The notes under the pieces: model-generated
Told to the model about the DNA's origin: nothing
The model's database searches: none
The model's input: the letters and a program-made list of their open reading frames with translations, nothing else
Made by a program: the position numbers and the translations under genes
Assembly: GCA_964034945.1 (NCBI GenBank)
Contig: OZ035962.1
Coordinates: forward strand, 82,605,942-82,669,941
DNA: 64,000 nucleotides
Direction: 5' to 3'
DNA from: Chrysopilus asiliformis
Lineage: Eukaryota > Arthropoda > Insecta > Diptera > Rhagionidae
Part shown: positions 47,551 to 58,960 of the stretch, piece after piece
Layout: the number at the start of each line of letters is the position of its first letter
How positions within the stretch are numbered: the first letter of the stretch is position 1

Positions 47551-50500
47551 GGAATGAATGATGGAATGTATGGAATGTATATGGAATGTATGGAATGTAT
47601 GATGGAATGTATGGAATGTATGATGGAATGTATGGAATGTATATGGAATGTATGGAATGTATGATGGAATGTATGGAATGTATGCTGGAATGTATGGAAT
47701 GTATATGGAATGTATGGAATGAATGATGGAATGTATGGAATGTATATGGAATGTATGGAATGTATGATGGAATGTATGGAATGTATATGGAATGTTTGGA
47801 ATGTATATGGAATGTATGGAATGAATGATGGAATGTATGGAATGTATATGGAATGTATGGAATGTATGATGGAATGTATGGAATGTATGCTGGAATGTAT
47901 GGAATGTATATGGAATGTATGGAATGTATATGGAATGTATGGAATGTATGATGGAATGTATGGAATGTATGATGGAATGTGTGGAATGTATATGGAATGT
48001 ATGGAATGTATGATGGAATGTATGGAATGTATGCTGGAATGTATGGAATGTATATGGAATGTATGGAATGAATGATGGAATGTATGGAATGTATATGGAA
48101 TGTATGGAATGTATGATGGAATGTATGGAATGTATGATGGAATGTATGGAATGTATATGGAATGTATGGAATGTATGCTGGAATGTATGGAATGTATGAT
48201 GGAATGTATGGAATGTATATGGAATGTATGGAATGTATGATGGAATGTATGGAATGTATATGGAATGTATGGAATGTATGATGGAATGTATGGAATGTAT
48301 GGAATGTATGATGGAATGTATGGAATGTATATGGAATGTATGGAATGAATGATGGAATGTATGGAATGTATGATGGAATGTATGGAATGTATATGGAATG
48401 TATGGAATGTATGATGGAATGTATGGAATGTATATGGAATGTATGGAATGTATGATGGAATGTATGGAATGTATGCTGGAATGTATGGAATGTATATGGA
48501 ATGTATGGAATGTATATGGAATGTATGGAATGTATGATGGAATGTATGGAATGTATGCTGGAATGTATGGAATGTATATGGAATGTATGGAATGTATGGA
48601 ATGTATATGGAATGTATGGAATGTATGATGGAATGTATGGAATGTATATGGAATGTATGGAATGTATGATGGAATGTATGGAATGTACGCTGGAATGTAT
48701 GGAATGTATATGGAATGTATGGAATGTATGATGGAATGTATGGAATGAATGTTGGAATGTATGGAATGTATATGGAATGTATGGAATGTATGCTGGAATG
48801 TATGGAATGTATATGGAATGTATGGAATGTATGGAATGTATATGGAATGTATGGAATGTATGATGGAATGTATGGAATGTATATGGAATGTATGGAATGT
48901 ATGATGGAATGTATGGAATGTACGCTGGAATGTATGGAATGTATATGGAATGTATGGAATGTATGATGGAATGTATGGAATGTATGATGGAATGTATGGA
49001 ATGTATATGGAATGTTTGGAATGAATGATGGAATGTATGGAATGTATATGGAATGTATGGAATGTATGCTGGAATGTATGGAATGTATATGGAATGTATG
49101 GAATGAATGATGGAATGTATGGAATGTATATGGAATGTATGGAATGTATGATGGAATGTATGGAATGTATGATGGAATGTATGGAATGTATATGGAATGT
49201 ATGGAATGTATGATGGAATGTATGGAATGTATGATGGAATGTATGGAATGTATATGGAATGTATGGAATGTATGATGGAATGTATGGAATGTATATGGAA
49301 TGTATGGAATGTATGATGGAATGTATGGAATGTATATGGAATGTATGGAATGTATGATGGAATGTATGGAATGTATGATGGAATGTATGGAATGTATATG
49401 GAATGTATGGAATGAATGATGGAATGTATGGAATGTATGATGGAATGTATGGAATGTATATGGAATGTATGGAATGTATGCTGGAATGTATGGAATGTAT
49501 ATGGAATGTATGGAATGAATGATGGAATGTATGGAATGTATATGGAATGTATGGAATGTATGATGGAATGTATGGAATGTATGATGGAATGTATGGAATG
49601 TATGCTGGAATGTATGGAATGTATATGGAATGTATGGAATGAATGATGGAATGTATGGAATGTATATGGAATGTATGGAATGTTTGATGGAATGTATGGA
49701 ATGTATGATGGAATGTATGGAATGTATATGGAATGTATGGAATGTATGATGGAATGTATGGAATGTATATGGAATGTATGGAATGTATGATGGAATGTAT
49801 GGAATGTACGCTGGAATGTATGGAATGTATATGGAATGTATGGAATGTATGATGGAATGTATGGAATGTATGATGGAATGTATGGAATGTATATGGAATG
49901 TATGGAATGTATGATGGAATGTATGGAATGTATATGGAATGTATGGAATGTATGATGGAATGTATGGAATGTATGATGGAATGTATGGAATGTATATGGA
50001 ATGTATGGAATGTATGATGGAATGTATGGAATGTATGATGGAATGTATGGAATGTATATGGAATGTATGGAATGTATGCTGGAATGTATGGAATGTATAT
50101 GGAATGTATGGAATGAATGATGGAATGTATGGAATGTATATGGAATGTATGGAATGTATGATGGAATGTATGGAATGTATGATGGAATGTATGGAATGTA
50201 TATGGAATGTATGGAATGTATGATGGAATGTATGGAATGTATATGGAATGTATGGAATGTATGATGGAATGTATGGAATGTATATGGAATGTATGGAATG
50301 TATGATGGAATGTATGGAATGTATATGGAATGTATGGAATGTATGATGGAATGTATGGAATGTATATGGAATGTATGGAATGTATGATGGAATGTATGGA
50401 ATGTATGATGGAATGTATGGAATGTATATGGAATGTATGGAATGTATGATGGAATGTATGGAATGTATGATGGAATGTATGGAATGTATATGGAATGTAT

Positions 50501-51384
50501 GGAATGTATGCTGGAATGTATGGAATGTATATGGAATGTATGGAATGAATGATGGAATGTATGGAATGTATATGGAATGTATGGAATGTATGATGGAATG
50601 TATGGAATGTATGATGGAATGTATGGAATGTATGCTGGAATGTATGGAATGTATATGGAATGTATGGAATGAATGATGGAATGTATGGAATGTATATGGA
50701 ATGTATGGAATGTATGATGGAATGTATGGAATGTATGATGGAATGTATGGAATGTATATGGAATGTATGGAATGTATGATGGAATGTATGGAATGTATAT
50801 GGAATGTATGGAATGTATGATGGAATGTATGGAATGTACGCTGGAATGTATGGAATGTATATGGAATGTATGGAATGTATGATGGAATGTATGGAATGTA
50901 TGATGGAATGTATGGAATGTATGATGGAATGTATGGAATGTATATGGAATGTATGGAATGAATGATGGAATGTATGGAATGTATATGGAATGTATGGAAT
51001 GTATGATGGAATGTATGGAATGTATATGGAATGTATGGAATGTATGCTGGAATGTATGGAATGTATATGGAATGTATGGAATGTATATGGAATGTATGGA
51101 ATGTATGATGGAATGTATGGAATGTATGATGGAATGTATGGAATGTATATGGAATGTATGGAATGTATGCTGGAATGTATGGAATGTATATGGAATGTAT
51201 GGAATGAATGATGGAATGTATGGAATGTATATGGAATGTATGGAATGAATGATGGAATGTATGGAATGTATATGGAATGTATGGAATGTATGATGGAATG
51301 TATGGAATGTATGATGGAATGTATGGAATGTATATGGAATGTATGGAATGTATGATGGAATGTATGGAATGTATGATGGAATGT

Positions 51385-53073
51385 TGTAATGAACCAGTAA
51401 TTAAATTTCTTTAACTATGTGATTTGTCCATCGATTTTCTGGCTTTCGAAATAGCTGGAATGATACCTCTTGCATAACGCACAGCTTAGCTCGTCGGTTG
51501 GGGTGGGTCGCTATTTCTACCATGAAAATCCACAAAAAAAATAATTTTATAGGTATCAATATGGGACTGGAGGGCTTGAGAAGAAGAGTTTTTAGGCAAT
51601 TCACCGCTCCAAGGTAGTCCGAATAAAATTAATAAAAAAAATCAAAAGATTAAAAGAAAAAAAAATAATAAAAAAAATCAAAATAATGAGCCATTGCCCA
51701 TCAGACAAAATTTCAGAAGAAAAAAAAAACTTGATAGCTGGAAGAAAAATTTGAAATTATGCGCGAGTTTAAATTCACCACCCATTACCTCAAACACCGG
51801 GTTCGAGCATTGATCCCTAAGCCGCCACTCGCTTAGAAATCCCCTTTTAAAAAAAAATTGCCAAAAAGAAATCAAAAATCAACACATTTCCAATTTATTA
51901 GTTCCCTTCATCATCTGTTTTGCCTCTTTCCTTCACCATCGAACCAGAAAACAGAGCCCCACCTCCGTTTTAAAGGATTAGTTCAACATTTTCAAATTCA
52001 TTTTTTTTTTTTGTGTTGCAAAAAAAAATAAGAAACGTATTTTTATTTTTTTTTTTTTTACAACGTAAACTGAAACATATTTTTTTTTTTTTTTATAGCA
52101 AAAACATTTAATGTAACCTTAAAGAAAAATCCTTATTTATCCCTACTAAATTATGACTATATAATAATTTATAAAAAAAACTCAAGACTTAGCTGGCCAG
52201 CGTATACGAAGATTTTTCTTTTAAATTTCTTCATTCCCCGCTACCATACTGTAAAAAAATCTGCTTCCGCTGCTCACTGCTGCCGCTGCTCTACAATTTT
52301 GGCTACTGCTAACCAATTTTTCTGCTGCCGCTGCTCTACTTTTCTTGCTGCCGCTATTCAATTTTTTCTGCTGTCGCTGCTCAATTTTTTTTTTTCTGCT
52401 ACCGCTGCTCTACAAAGATCCTGATCGGGCTCCGCAAAATTTGGTTGTTCAATAAGAAAATCTTCCTTTTCTTTTTCTTTTTACCACATCACACAGATCA
52501 CGATTCTTTATTTATAGTCCTTTTAATTTTATAATTTACAATATTCTTGTTTATATACTATTAGTTTTTATTATATTTTATACACAAAATTTTTGGTTTA
52601 AATTTTAAATTTCTTTTGAACTTTTACAAAATTCGCTTCATTTTTTTTTTTATCGTTTTTTTTTATTCTTTACCAGCACACAAAAAAAACTAATTCGCGT
52701 TTATTTTATTTCACAAAAAAAAAACTAAACTATTAAGTAAAAAAAACTATGAAATTATCACAAAAAAAAAAACAATTTAAATTTTTTTGGAAAATTTTCC
52801 ACAAAATATGGAAAATAATTTTTTTCTTCTAGCCCGTGCACGATGAAAATCAAATACTTAATAATCGGGGGCAAAGACCCGACTACTATTTATAGAAAAA
52901 AAATTTTCTAGAATTTTCCGTCCGTCATTCATTTTTTTTATTAAATCAAAGGTAACTGATCAAATAATTACCTTTGGAATCAAAGTAAATTAGATTGCCA
53001 GGATATCCAAAAATTTTTTAATCGAAATTTTTTTTTTTTGTAATTATGAAACTCCAGATAGTCCGACATTACA
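51385..53073 (-). repeat. 3' LTR of the gypsy element (1,689 bp)
   Basis: It begins TGTAATGAACC and ends CCGACATTACA on the plus strand. It differs from the other LTR by two substitutions I can see (51,809 A versus 59,409 C; 52,025 A versus 59,625 T) and one T-run length change. It contains a CTGCTGCCGCTG-rich tract at about 52,258-52,415 and many poly-A/T runs. Small open frames within it are duplicated in both LTRs and are probably meaningless. Confidence 0.97.
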
Positions 53074-53138
53074 CCATTCACCACTTTAGACCAACCCTGG
53101 TTGGTTAAAAGGGGCGAAAAAAACGAGGACTATAACAT

Positions 53139-53182
53139 ATTCTAACGCCCAATGTGGGGCTCGACCCATGACCCTGAGATAA
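53139..53182 (-). other. tRNA-Lys-derived 3' fragment beside the 3' LTR
   Basis: Read on the minus strand, ATCTCAGGGTC followed by the T-arm and acceptor segment (GAGCCCCACATTGGGCG) follows the 3' half of tRNA-Lys(CTT) from the anticodon stem to the acceptor. There are a few changes, including one missing T in the T loop and a degraded CCA. It is too short for a tRNA gene. It sits between the end of pol and the 3' LTR. Confidence 0.65.
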
Positions 53183-53328
53183 GATTAACTATAAGATATT
53201 AAAATTATTTTACCTAACAAGATTTAAAATAACTGCCATAGTAATTATTATGATTTTTTTTAAAGTTACTAACATTAGTAAAAGAGAAAAAAAAAATTAT
53301 GCATTGAGTGAATAATTAAGTCTAGAAT

Positions 53329-56300
53329 TTATGTCCTAAGATCTTTTGCATGATATCTACCTATAAATTTGCCTGCTAAATCTTCTACCTCATATAAGGA
53401 ATTCCCTATTCGTTTCCGAATTCTACATTTAACAAATTTTTTTGCCAATTTTGCGTTAAACCTCAAAGCAGCATTACTTTGTACGAAATTGCGTCTGAAA
53501 AGTTCTTGTCCGGGTTGGTATACAATTAATCTAGCTCTAAGGTCATACGTTGACTTATTTTGCCTATAAGCTTCCTGCAACTTAGCTGAGATTTTGTCTC
53601 TAATCAGCTGCAACTTATCTGATGGGTTTAAAATTACTATATCCACTTGATTGAGGTTTTCGAGTTTTTCAATCAAAGGATATGTCGACCCATGGGTTAT
53701 CATATGATTTCCGAAAACAGCGAAATATGGAGAAACACCAATGGACTGATGTATAGTGCTGCGAAGTGCACAGGCGATATTACTAATATTGGAATCCCAT
53801 TTTCTTTGGTCATCCTTCAAAAATGCCCTTATCGCAGCCAATATTGATCTATTTACTCTCTCAGAAGCGTTAGCCTGAGGTGAATAAATAGCAGTCTTGA
53901 TGTGACAAACGCCATACTTTCCCAAAAAACTTGCAAATTCTTTAGATACAAATTGTGAACCATTATCCGAAACTATCTGATTGGGTACACCAAAAATTTG
54001 GAAAATTTCTTTTTCTAGCATCTGAATTATTTGTTTCGCCGAACCTCTACTTAATGGCTTTAACCACACAAATTTAGAAAACTGATCGAGCACTATCAGT
54101 AAAACAGTATTACCATTGGAAGATCGAGGATAAGGTCCCATAAGATCTACATATAGTTTTTCGAAAGGACGACTTGTTGTTGCTGTTCGACCCATCAAAG
54201 GACGTAAGATTTGGTTTGGTGCTTTCGTTTCCTTACACGTGTCACAATTACGAACAAAATTCCGTACTTGTGTTACCATATTCGGCCAGAAATATCTATG
54301 ACGAAGACGATATAATGTTTTTGATATACCCCCGTGTGAAGCTAAAGGAGATTCGTGTGCCTGCTTTATTAAGTTTGCCGTAAGTTCTGTCGGGACCCAA
54401 AGTTTCCAGGCCAAATCTTCTTGGACCTCACATCCAGACCGAGGGTTGGTGAGTTTGTAGACAAAACCATCAGATACACAGAGATCAGGAAGACGATCTT
54501 GGTTATTTAACACGGTTGATTTAAGCTCATTATACTCTTCGGAAGAAAAACATGGGGAACTTAAATCAACATCAATATCAAGTGATTCTTGAAGTTCTAT
54601 TTCTTCTGCATATACTCGTGATAATGCATCCGGTACCACATTCTCACTTCCTCGTCGATGTTCAATCTCGAAATCAAACGCCTGTAACTTAAGCGACCAT
54701 CGAGCTAACCGACCATTCAAATCTTTTTGATTCATTAGCCACTTTAAACTTGCGTGGTCTGTGACTATCGTGAATGGGTGACCTTCGACGTATGGACGAA
54801 ATTTTTTAACTCCCAAGACAGCAGCGAAACATTCTAGCTCCGTTATACTGTAGTTTCGTTGTGCTGAATTTAATTTTTGCGAAACGTATGCTATTGGTTT
54901 CTCCTGGCCCTCCAGATCGATTTGGCATAATACACAGCCAATTCCAGTGGTACTGGCATCAGTCTGTATTATAAAAGGCCTGGAGTAATCGGGATTGACC
55001 AATACAGGAGCCGTTATCAAAGCTGTTTTAAGCTTATCCAAACTTTGCTGCGCTTCCTCGGACCAATGGAAGTTACCTGAAGATTTTTTTAAACTATCAG
55101 TTATGGGTGCAGCAAGATCTGCATAATTGGCAATGAAGCGTCGATACCAGCCAGACATTCCCAAGAACCTGCGGACTTGTTTGACAGTTTTAGGAACTGG
55201 AAAATCCGCAATGGCAGAGACTTTAGCTGGATCGGTTTTTAAACATCCGTCCCCAACGACAAATCCCAGATATTTAATTTGCTTCATACAAAATTTACTT
55301 TTAGCCATGTTGATAGTGAGTTCAGCTAAACGAAGACACCTTGCAACTTCTTTGAGGACCGATAAATGTGTATCAAAATCCTGAGAAATGATCAGCAAAT
55401 CATCCAAATACACAAAAACGAATTCCCGCATTGATGTGGGCAGAAGTTTAAGGACCTTATCCATAAGACGACACAATCTTTGTCCAGAATTACACAAACC
55501 AAACGGCATCACCGTAAATTGATAAAGCGGTCTACCGGGAACGGTGAAGGCCGTTTTATCTCTTGACGACTCTGCCAATGGAACCTGCCAAAATGCGTCT
55601 TTAAGATCGATCGCTGAAATAAAACGAGTATCGTGAAGTCTACTCAAATGTCCATCTATATGTGGTAAAGGGTACGCGTCCTTAATTGTGACACGATTGA
55701 CACGTCTCGAGTCCAGACAAAGCCTGTTTTTCCCTGGTTTTCGTACTAGTACGACCGGGGAACTCCAAGCACTATGACTTTCCTCTATTACCCCTAGACT
55801 CAACATACGATCCAACTCCTCGTATATTAACTTCTGTATCGCAGGCGACACAGGATAATGTTTCTGTTTTATAGGAGTTGCTTCACCGACATCGATTAAG
55901 TGTTCTTCGATTGTTGTTTTTCCTAATCCCAAAACTTCACATGATGGAAATTGCGCAACCACCATTTGAAGACGTTTATGATCTTCTTCGCAAAGATTAT
56001 GAATATTGAGGTCTTCAATTTTAACAGAAGGAGGTTCTATTTCCAAAGAGCTTATATTCGGAAAGATGTTAAATAAACGGCAAAAATCAATACCCAGATA
56101 AAGAGGCTGAGATAATCCAGGAATGATGTAAAAAATTTGTTTCTTTGTGGTTTTTCCATACGTGATCGAAACCGAAATGTAACCCTTGATGTCTTGTGAA
56201 CTACCATCCGCGGTTTTAATCGAAGAGTTCATTTTGTGCAATTTGAGTCCAATATCACTCAGAATCTCCAAAGATCCCAAACCCAAACAACTGATACTGG

Positions 56301-56484
56301 CTCCGGTATCTACCAAACCCGTCATCGACTTTCCATTAATCTGAACTTGAGCGTAAGGTCGATTATCTCCTTGTACCGAAATAATTGAACTTAATACATT
56401 TTTTTTAATTTCATGAATTGTTTTAAACCACTGCTTTAATCTTACACTTGATCGTTTTTTCTTTTTGATTGTGATTTCAGCCAA
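53329..56484 (-). CDS. pol: gypsy Pol: protease, reverse transcriptase, RNase H, integrase
   Basis: 1,051 residues counted from an in-frame TTG at 56,484; the open frame itself extends upstream to 56,739. Domains in order: aspartic protease (VDTGAS, Asp 59); reverse transcriptase (AIDLKDAFWQ, Asp 293; VYLDDLLI, Asp 361-362); RNase H (QTDAS, Asp 509; VTDHASLKWL, Asp 576; VPDALSR, Asp 619). The integrase follows with its HHCC zinc finger (His 710, His 717, Cys 747, Cys 750) and DDE core (YVDLMGP, Asp 780; SDNGSQF, Asp 840; SERVNRS, Glu 875). All catalytic residues are present and no stop interrupts the frame. The frame is -1 relative to gag and overlaps its end, so expression as a Gag-Pol fusion by -1 ribosomal frameshifting is likely. 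No chromodomain or envelope is seen. Confidence 0.96.
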   Translation of the reverse strand: MAEITIKKKKRSSVRLKQWFKTIHEIKKNVLSSIISVQGDNRPYAQVQINGKSMTGLVDTGASISCLGLGSLEILSDIGLKLHKMNSSIKTADGSSQDIKGYISVSITYGKTTKKQIFYIIPGLSQPLYLGIDFCRLFNIFPNISSLEIEPPSVKIEDLNIHNLCEEDHKRLQMVVAQFPSCEVLGLGKTTIEEHLIDVGEATPIKQKHYPVSPAIQKLIYEELDRMLSLGVIEESHSAWSSPVVLVRKPGKNRLCLDSRRVNRVTIKDAYPLPHIDGHLSRLHDTRFISAIDLKDAFWQVPLAESSRDKTAFTVPGRPLYQFTVMPFGLCNSGQRLCRLMDKVLKLLPTSMREFVFVYLDDLLIISQDFDTHLSVLKEVARCLRLAELTINMAKSKFCMKQIKYLGFVVGDGCLKTDPAKVSAIADFPVPKTVKQVRRFLGMSGWYRRFIANYADLAAPITDSLKKSSGNFHWSEEAQQSLDKLKTALITAPVLVNPDYSRPFIIQTDASTTGIGCVLCQIDLEGQEKPIAYVSQKLNSAQRNYSITELECFAAVLGVKKFRPYVEGHPFTIVTDHASLKWLMNQKDLNGRLARWSLKLQAFDFEIEHRRGSENVVPDALSRVYAEEIELQESLDIDVDLSSPCFSSEEYNELKSTVLNNQDRLPDLCVSDGFVYKLTNPRSGCEVQEDLAWKLWVPTELTANLIKQAHESPLASHGGISKTLYRLRHRYFWPNMVTQVRNFVRNCDTCKETKAPNQILRPLMGRTATTSRPFEKLYVDLMGPYPRSSNGNTVLLIVLDQFSKFVWLKPLSRGSAKQIIQMLEKEIFQIFGVPNQIVSDNGSQFVSKEFASFLGKYGVCHIKTAIYSPQANASERVNRSILAAIRAFLKDDQRKWDSNISNIACALRSTIHQSIGVSPYFAVFGNHMITHGSTYPLIEKLENLNQVDIVILNPSDKLQLIRDKISAKLQEAYRQNKSTYDLRARLIVYQPGQELFRRNFVQSNAALRFNAKLAKKFVKCRIRKRIGNSLYEVEDLAGKFIGRYHAKDLRT

Positions 56485-56663
56485 ATCCGAATTTTCCCCA
56501 AAAATCCTATTACGAATAATTTTATAGTTTTGTAATCGAGAATGTAAACTTTTAACTAAAATTTGTTTTGCTTTTTCTTTTGTGTTAATTTCAAATTTTG
56601 AGTCGTTTCCTAAAATTTGGATTGATTCAGAATTTGATTTTATCGATACACTTTCTCCTGTAC

Positions 56664-56739
56664 TTAACGTCGATCCGGGTGACTGTTGGACAAACGTTGA
56701 GCCCCGGAGGTTCTCAGGTTTGTCTGTGAGTTTACCGGA
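56664..56739 (-). promoter_or_regulatory. gag-pol overlap, probable -1 frameshift zone
   Basis: The pol frame is open from just below the TAA at 56,740-56,742, while gag stops at 56,664, leaving about 76 bases in which a -1 shift must occur. No perfect X-XXY-YYZ heptamer was identified with confidence; GGTAAAC near 56,730 is the closest partial candidate. Confidence 0.55.
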
Positions 56740-58163
56740 TTACATTTGGTGCATTCGGGTTTCCTGACATTTTTAGCACCACACGTATAACAAAATACTC
56801 TGGGTGTTGGATCTGGACAGTCAAAGAAACCATGACCAAATTGGTCACAATTCCAACACTTCCACTTAATTTGATTAGCATTTTGCCGATTATTAATCTC
56901 AGCAACTTCCTGGTTATCTAAATCAAATTCTGCACTGGGCAAATCCAATGAATGAACATTTCTTGTATTTGTATTTGATTTTGAGACAAAATATGAATCG
57001 CAAGAAAGCAGTTGACGTTCTGCACGACGGCAGATATCCTTGAAATGATCAAGATTATCAATTGGCGATGAGAAAATCATGTTAGCAATCTGTGGTTTTA
57101 TACTCTTTCTCAGAATATCCACAAGATGCCTTTCCGGAATGGGGTTTCTCATTTGAATGTGAAGATTTCGGATTTCAAAAACAAAGTCTTCAATAGACTC
57201 TCTAACCGATTGCTTCCGGCTCATAATAACAGATAACAACTCATAATCTGTCTCCATGTGACGAAATTGATTAAGGACTGCGGATTTTAGTGACTCCCAA
57301 TCTAAAATTCTGTGAGTTCTGAGGTAAGACCAATACCACGAATCTGCTCGTCCTGCTAAAAATCTATGGAAATTTTTGACTATATAATCATTTGACAAAC
57401 CATCGCGATCACGCAAAGTTTCTAGCCTGAATACAAAATCATTTACTGATAAATTTTGAGATGTCCCGTCAAACTTCAGGGACCAACGTCTAACTGGACT
57501 ACTAGGTCGATGTGGCAATTCATTTCGAGAATATGAAGGATTTCTATACTCATCTCTTGGAAAATTTGGTTGCTGATTCTTTAAATTTAATAAAGCCTGT
57601 GACAAATACTGGACTTCTTTGGACAGTTTTGAAAGATTCAAAGCGTCGTTATTCTGGTTTGTATCAGATATTAAAGGAATTTGCTCTTGCGGCATTTGTG
57701 AATTTTGATTTGAATGTCTCAGTGGGTTATTTCTATCTGAACTGGGAAATCCATAAAAAGGAGATTCTGTACTAAGCAATGAATTTCGAGTATCAGCCAA
57801 ATTCGAAGATGTTTGGAGATTTGTATTGTTTTGTAACATAGTGAGTTGAAGACGCAGTTGCTGAATTTCTTGGTCTTTCTCGCTAACAATATTTATGTCT
57901 GGGTCTCGTATTGGAGTGACTGAACTTAATCTAGCTCTACGTATTACGTAATCATGGGGAGAATTATAATCTAACATATTTTCAGCAGCTTGAGATAAAT
58001 TATTGGGGCTATTACTATCTACAAAACGAGGCGGTGTAGCTGTCAGAGGATCTTCGAGACTATCCATATTAATTCTGGTCTGACGCTCACAGTTTCTTCT
58101 AGAATTAGGTTCAAATTCTTGATTTGAAATTTTATGCATTGAAACTGGAGTTCTAGGTAACAT
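56664..58163 (-). CDS. gag: gypsy Gag polyprotein
   Basis: 499 residues from ATG at 58,163. It has an N-terminal low-complexity region rich in Asn, Ser and Gln with a heptad-like stretch (EKDQEIQQLRLQLTMLQNN). The retrotransposon gag/capsid domain lies at about residues 225-360 (RRWSLKFDGTSQNLSVNDFV, WYWSYLRTHRI, VLNQFRH). The nucleocapsid has a classical CCHC knuckle (Cys 436, Cys 439, His 444, Cys 449) and a second cysteine cluster (Cys 458, 461, 471, 474). It packages the element RNA into virus-like particles. An 821-base leader separates it from the 5' LTR. It ends at 56,664 within the -1 overlap with pol. Confidence 0.93.
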   Translation of the reverse strand: MLPRTPVSMHKISNQEFEPNSRRNCERQTRINMDSLEDPLTATPPRFVDSNSPNNLSQAAENMLDYNSPHDYVIRRARLSSVTPIRDPDINIVSEKDQEIQQLRLQLTMLQNNTNLQTSSNLADTRNSLLSTESPFYGFPSSDRNNPLRHSNQNSQMPQEQIPLISDTNQNNDALNLSKLSKEVQYLSQALLNLKNQQPNFPRDEYRNPSYSRNELPHRPSSPVRRWSLKFDGTSQNLSVNDFVFRLETLRDRDGLSNDYIVKNFHRFLAGRADSWYWSYLRTHRILDWESLKSAVLNQFRHMETDYELLSVIMSRKQSVRESIEDFVFEIRNLHIQMRNPIPERHLVDILRKSIKPQIANMIFSSPIDNLDHFKDICRRAERQLLSCDSYFVSKSNTNTRNVHSLDLPSAEFDLDNQEVAEINNRQNANQIKWKCWNCDQFGHGFFDCPDPTPRVFCYTCGAKNVRKPECTKCNPVNSQTNLRTSGAQRLSNSHPDRR

Positions 58164-58960
58164 TATGACAAACGATATTAAATAATAATATATTCAATTA
58201 AAAAAAAAATTAGTGAATAAGATAAGTTTATAGTTATATCAATAAAATTAATGAATGACGCTCTTATATATTTCACTCAAAAAAACACAATGATAGTCGA
58301 TATATTTGATTTTCAATTTGCATAAATTAACTTAGTGGGGATATTTTCCTATCCAGTGACGAAAGAACTGCAATCTTCGGAACCAAATTTAAAAAAAAAA
58401 CTATTAAAATGTGTTGATTTCCGACCTTATCATATATAAATTTTGTCGTCAATAGAGTATTTGAATCGAAAACAAAATCATTTTTCGGACCACATGTGCG
58501 ACTGAATTACACATTTAGTATTTCCTGAAAAATCCTTACCGTATTCGATTCAACTGCCCCATTAAATTATAATAGAATCATATATTCATCCAATGAAGAT
58601 ATATTCGATCTGCTTGCTTGACTGGACCAAAAAAAAATCCTTGGTAATTTCCAATCAAGTTATACAAATCTATTCTATTTACGAAATATCTAGCTTCTGT
58701 AACAACTCAGAAAAGGACAGAACAAATCAGCCCTAAGCCAAATTTTGCTGTTAAACATCTTTTCCTTGATCCCACATTAACTAAAATCTTCGCTCAAATT
58801 TTTCTTCATACTTAATCAATCAAACGCAAAAATAAACTGCAACTTAAAAAGACAAAAAAAAATGATCCAACTAAAAAACTATGAAAACGGACAGACTGAT
58901 TTCTAAACGAAATCAATAAACTTGAAAAGACAAACTCAAAAATTGATTAAAGTTTGCCAT

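Larger units (their letters stand above)
35631..51384. repeat. GGAATGTAT satellite array, main block, 15.75 kb
   Basis: The array is built from modules of 9 (GGAATGTAT), 11 (GGAATGTATAT) and 12 bases (GGAATGTATGAT). These join into 20- and 21-base pairs and most often a 41-base unit. Common variants change the module end (GCT, AATGAT, TTTGAT, TACGCT); rarer ones change the core (GGAACGTAT, GGAAAGTAT, GGAATCTAT, GGAGTGTAT). The left edge is abrupt at 35,631 after TTTTGTTGTAC. The right edge is the gypsy insertion; the array resumes at 62,260. The minus strand lacks TTA/CTA/TCA complements almost everywhere and is thus open in all frames for thousands of codons, which is a composition effect and not evidence of a gene. 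Confidence 0.98.

Noticed and set aside
51401..51604. 67- and 65-codon frames present in both LTRs (also at 59,001 and 59,278)
   Set aside because: They are identical only because the LTRs are duplicates; no domain and no known LTR-encoded protein of this kind in gypsy elements.
53139..53182. A functional tRNA-Lys gene
   Set aside because: Only the 3' half is present, the T loop lacks a base and there is no 5' half or A box.
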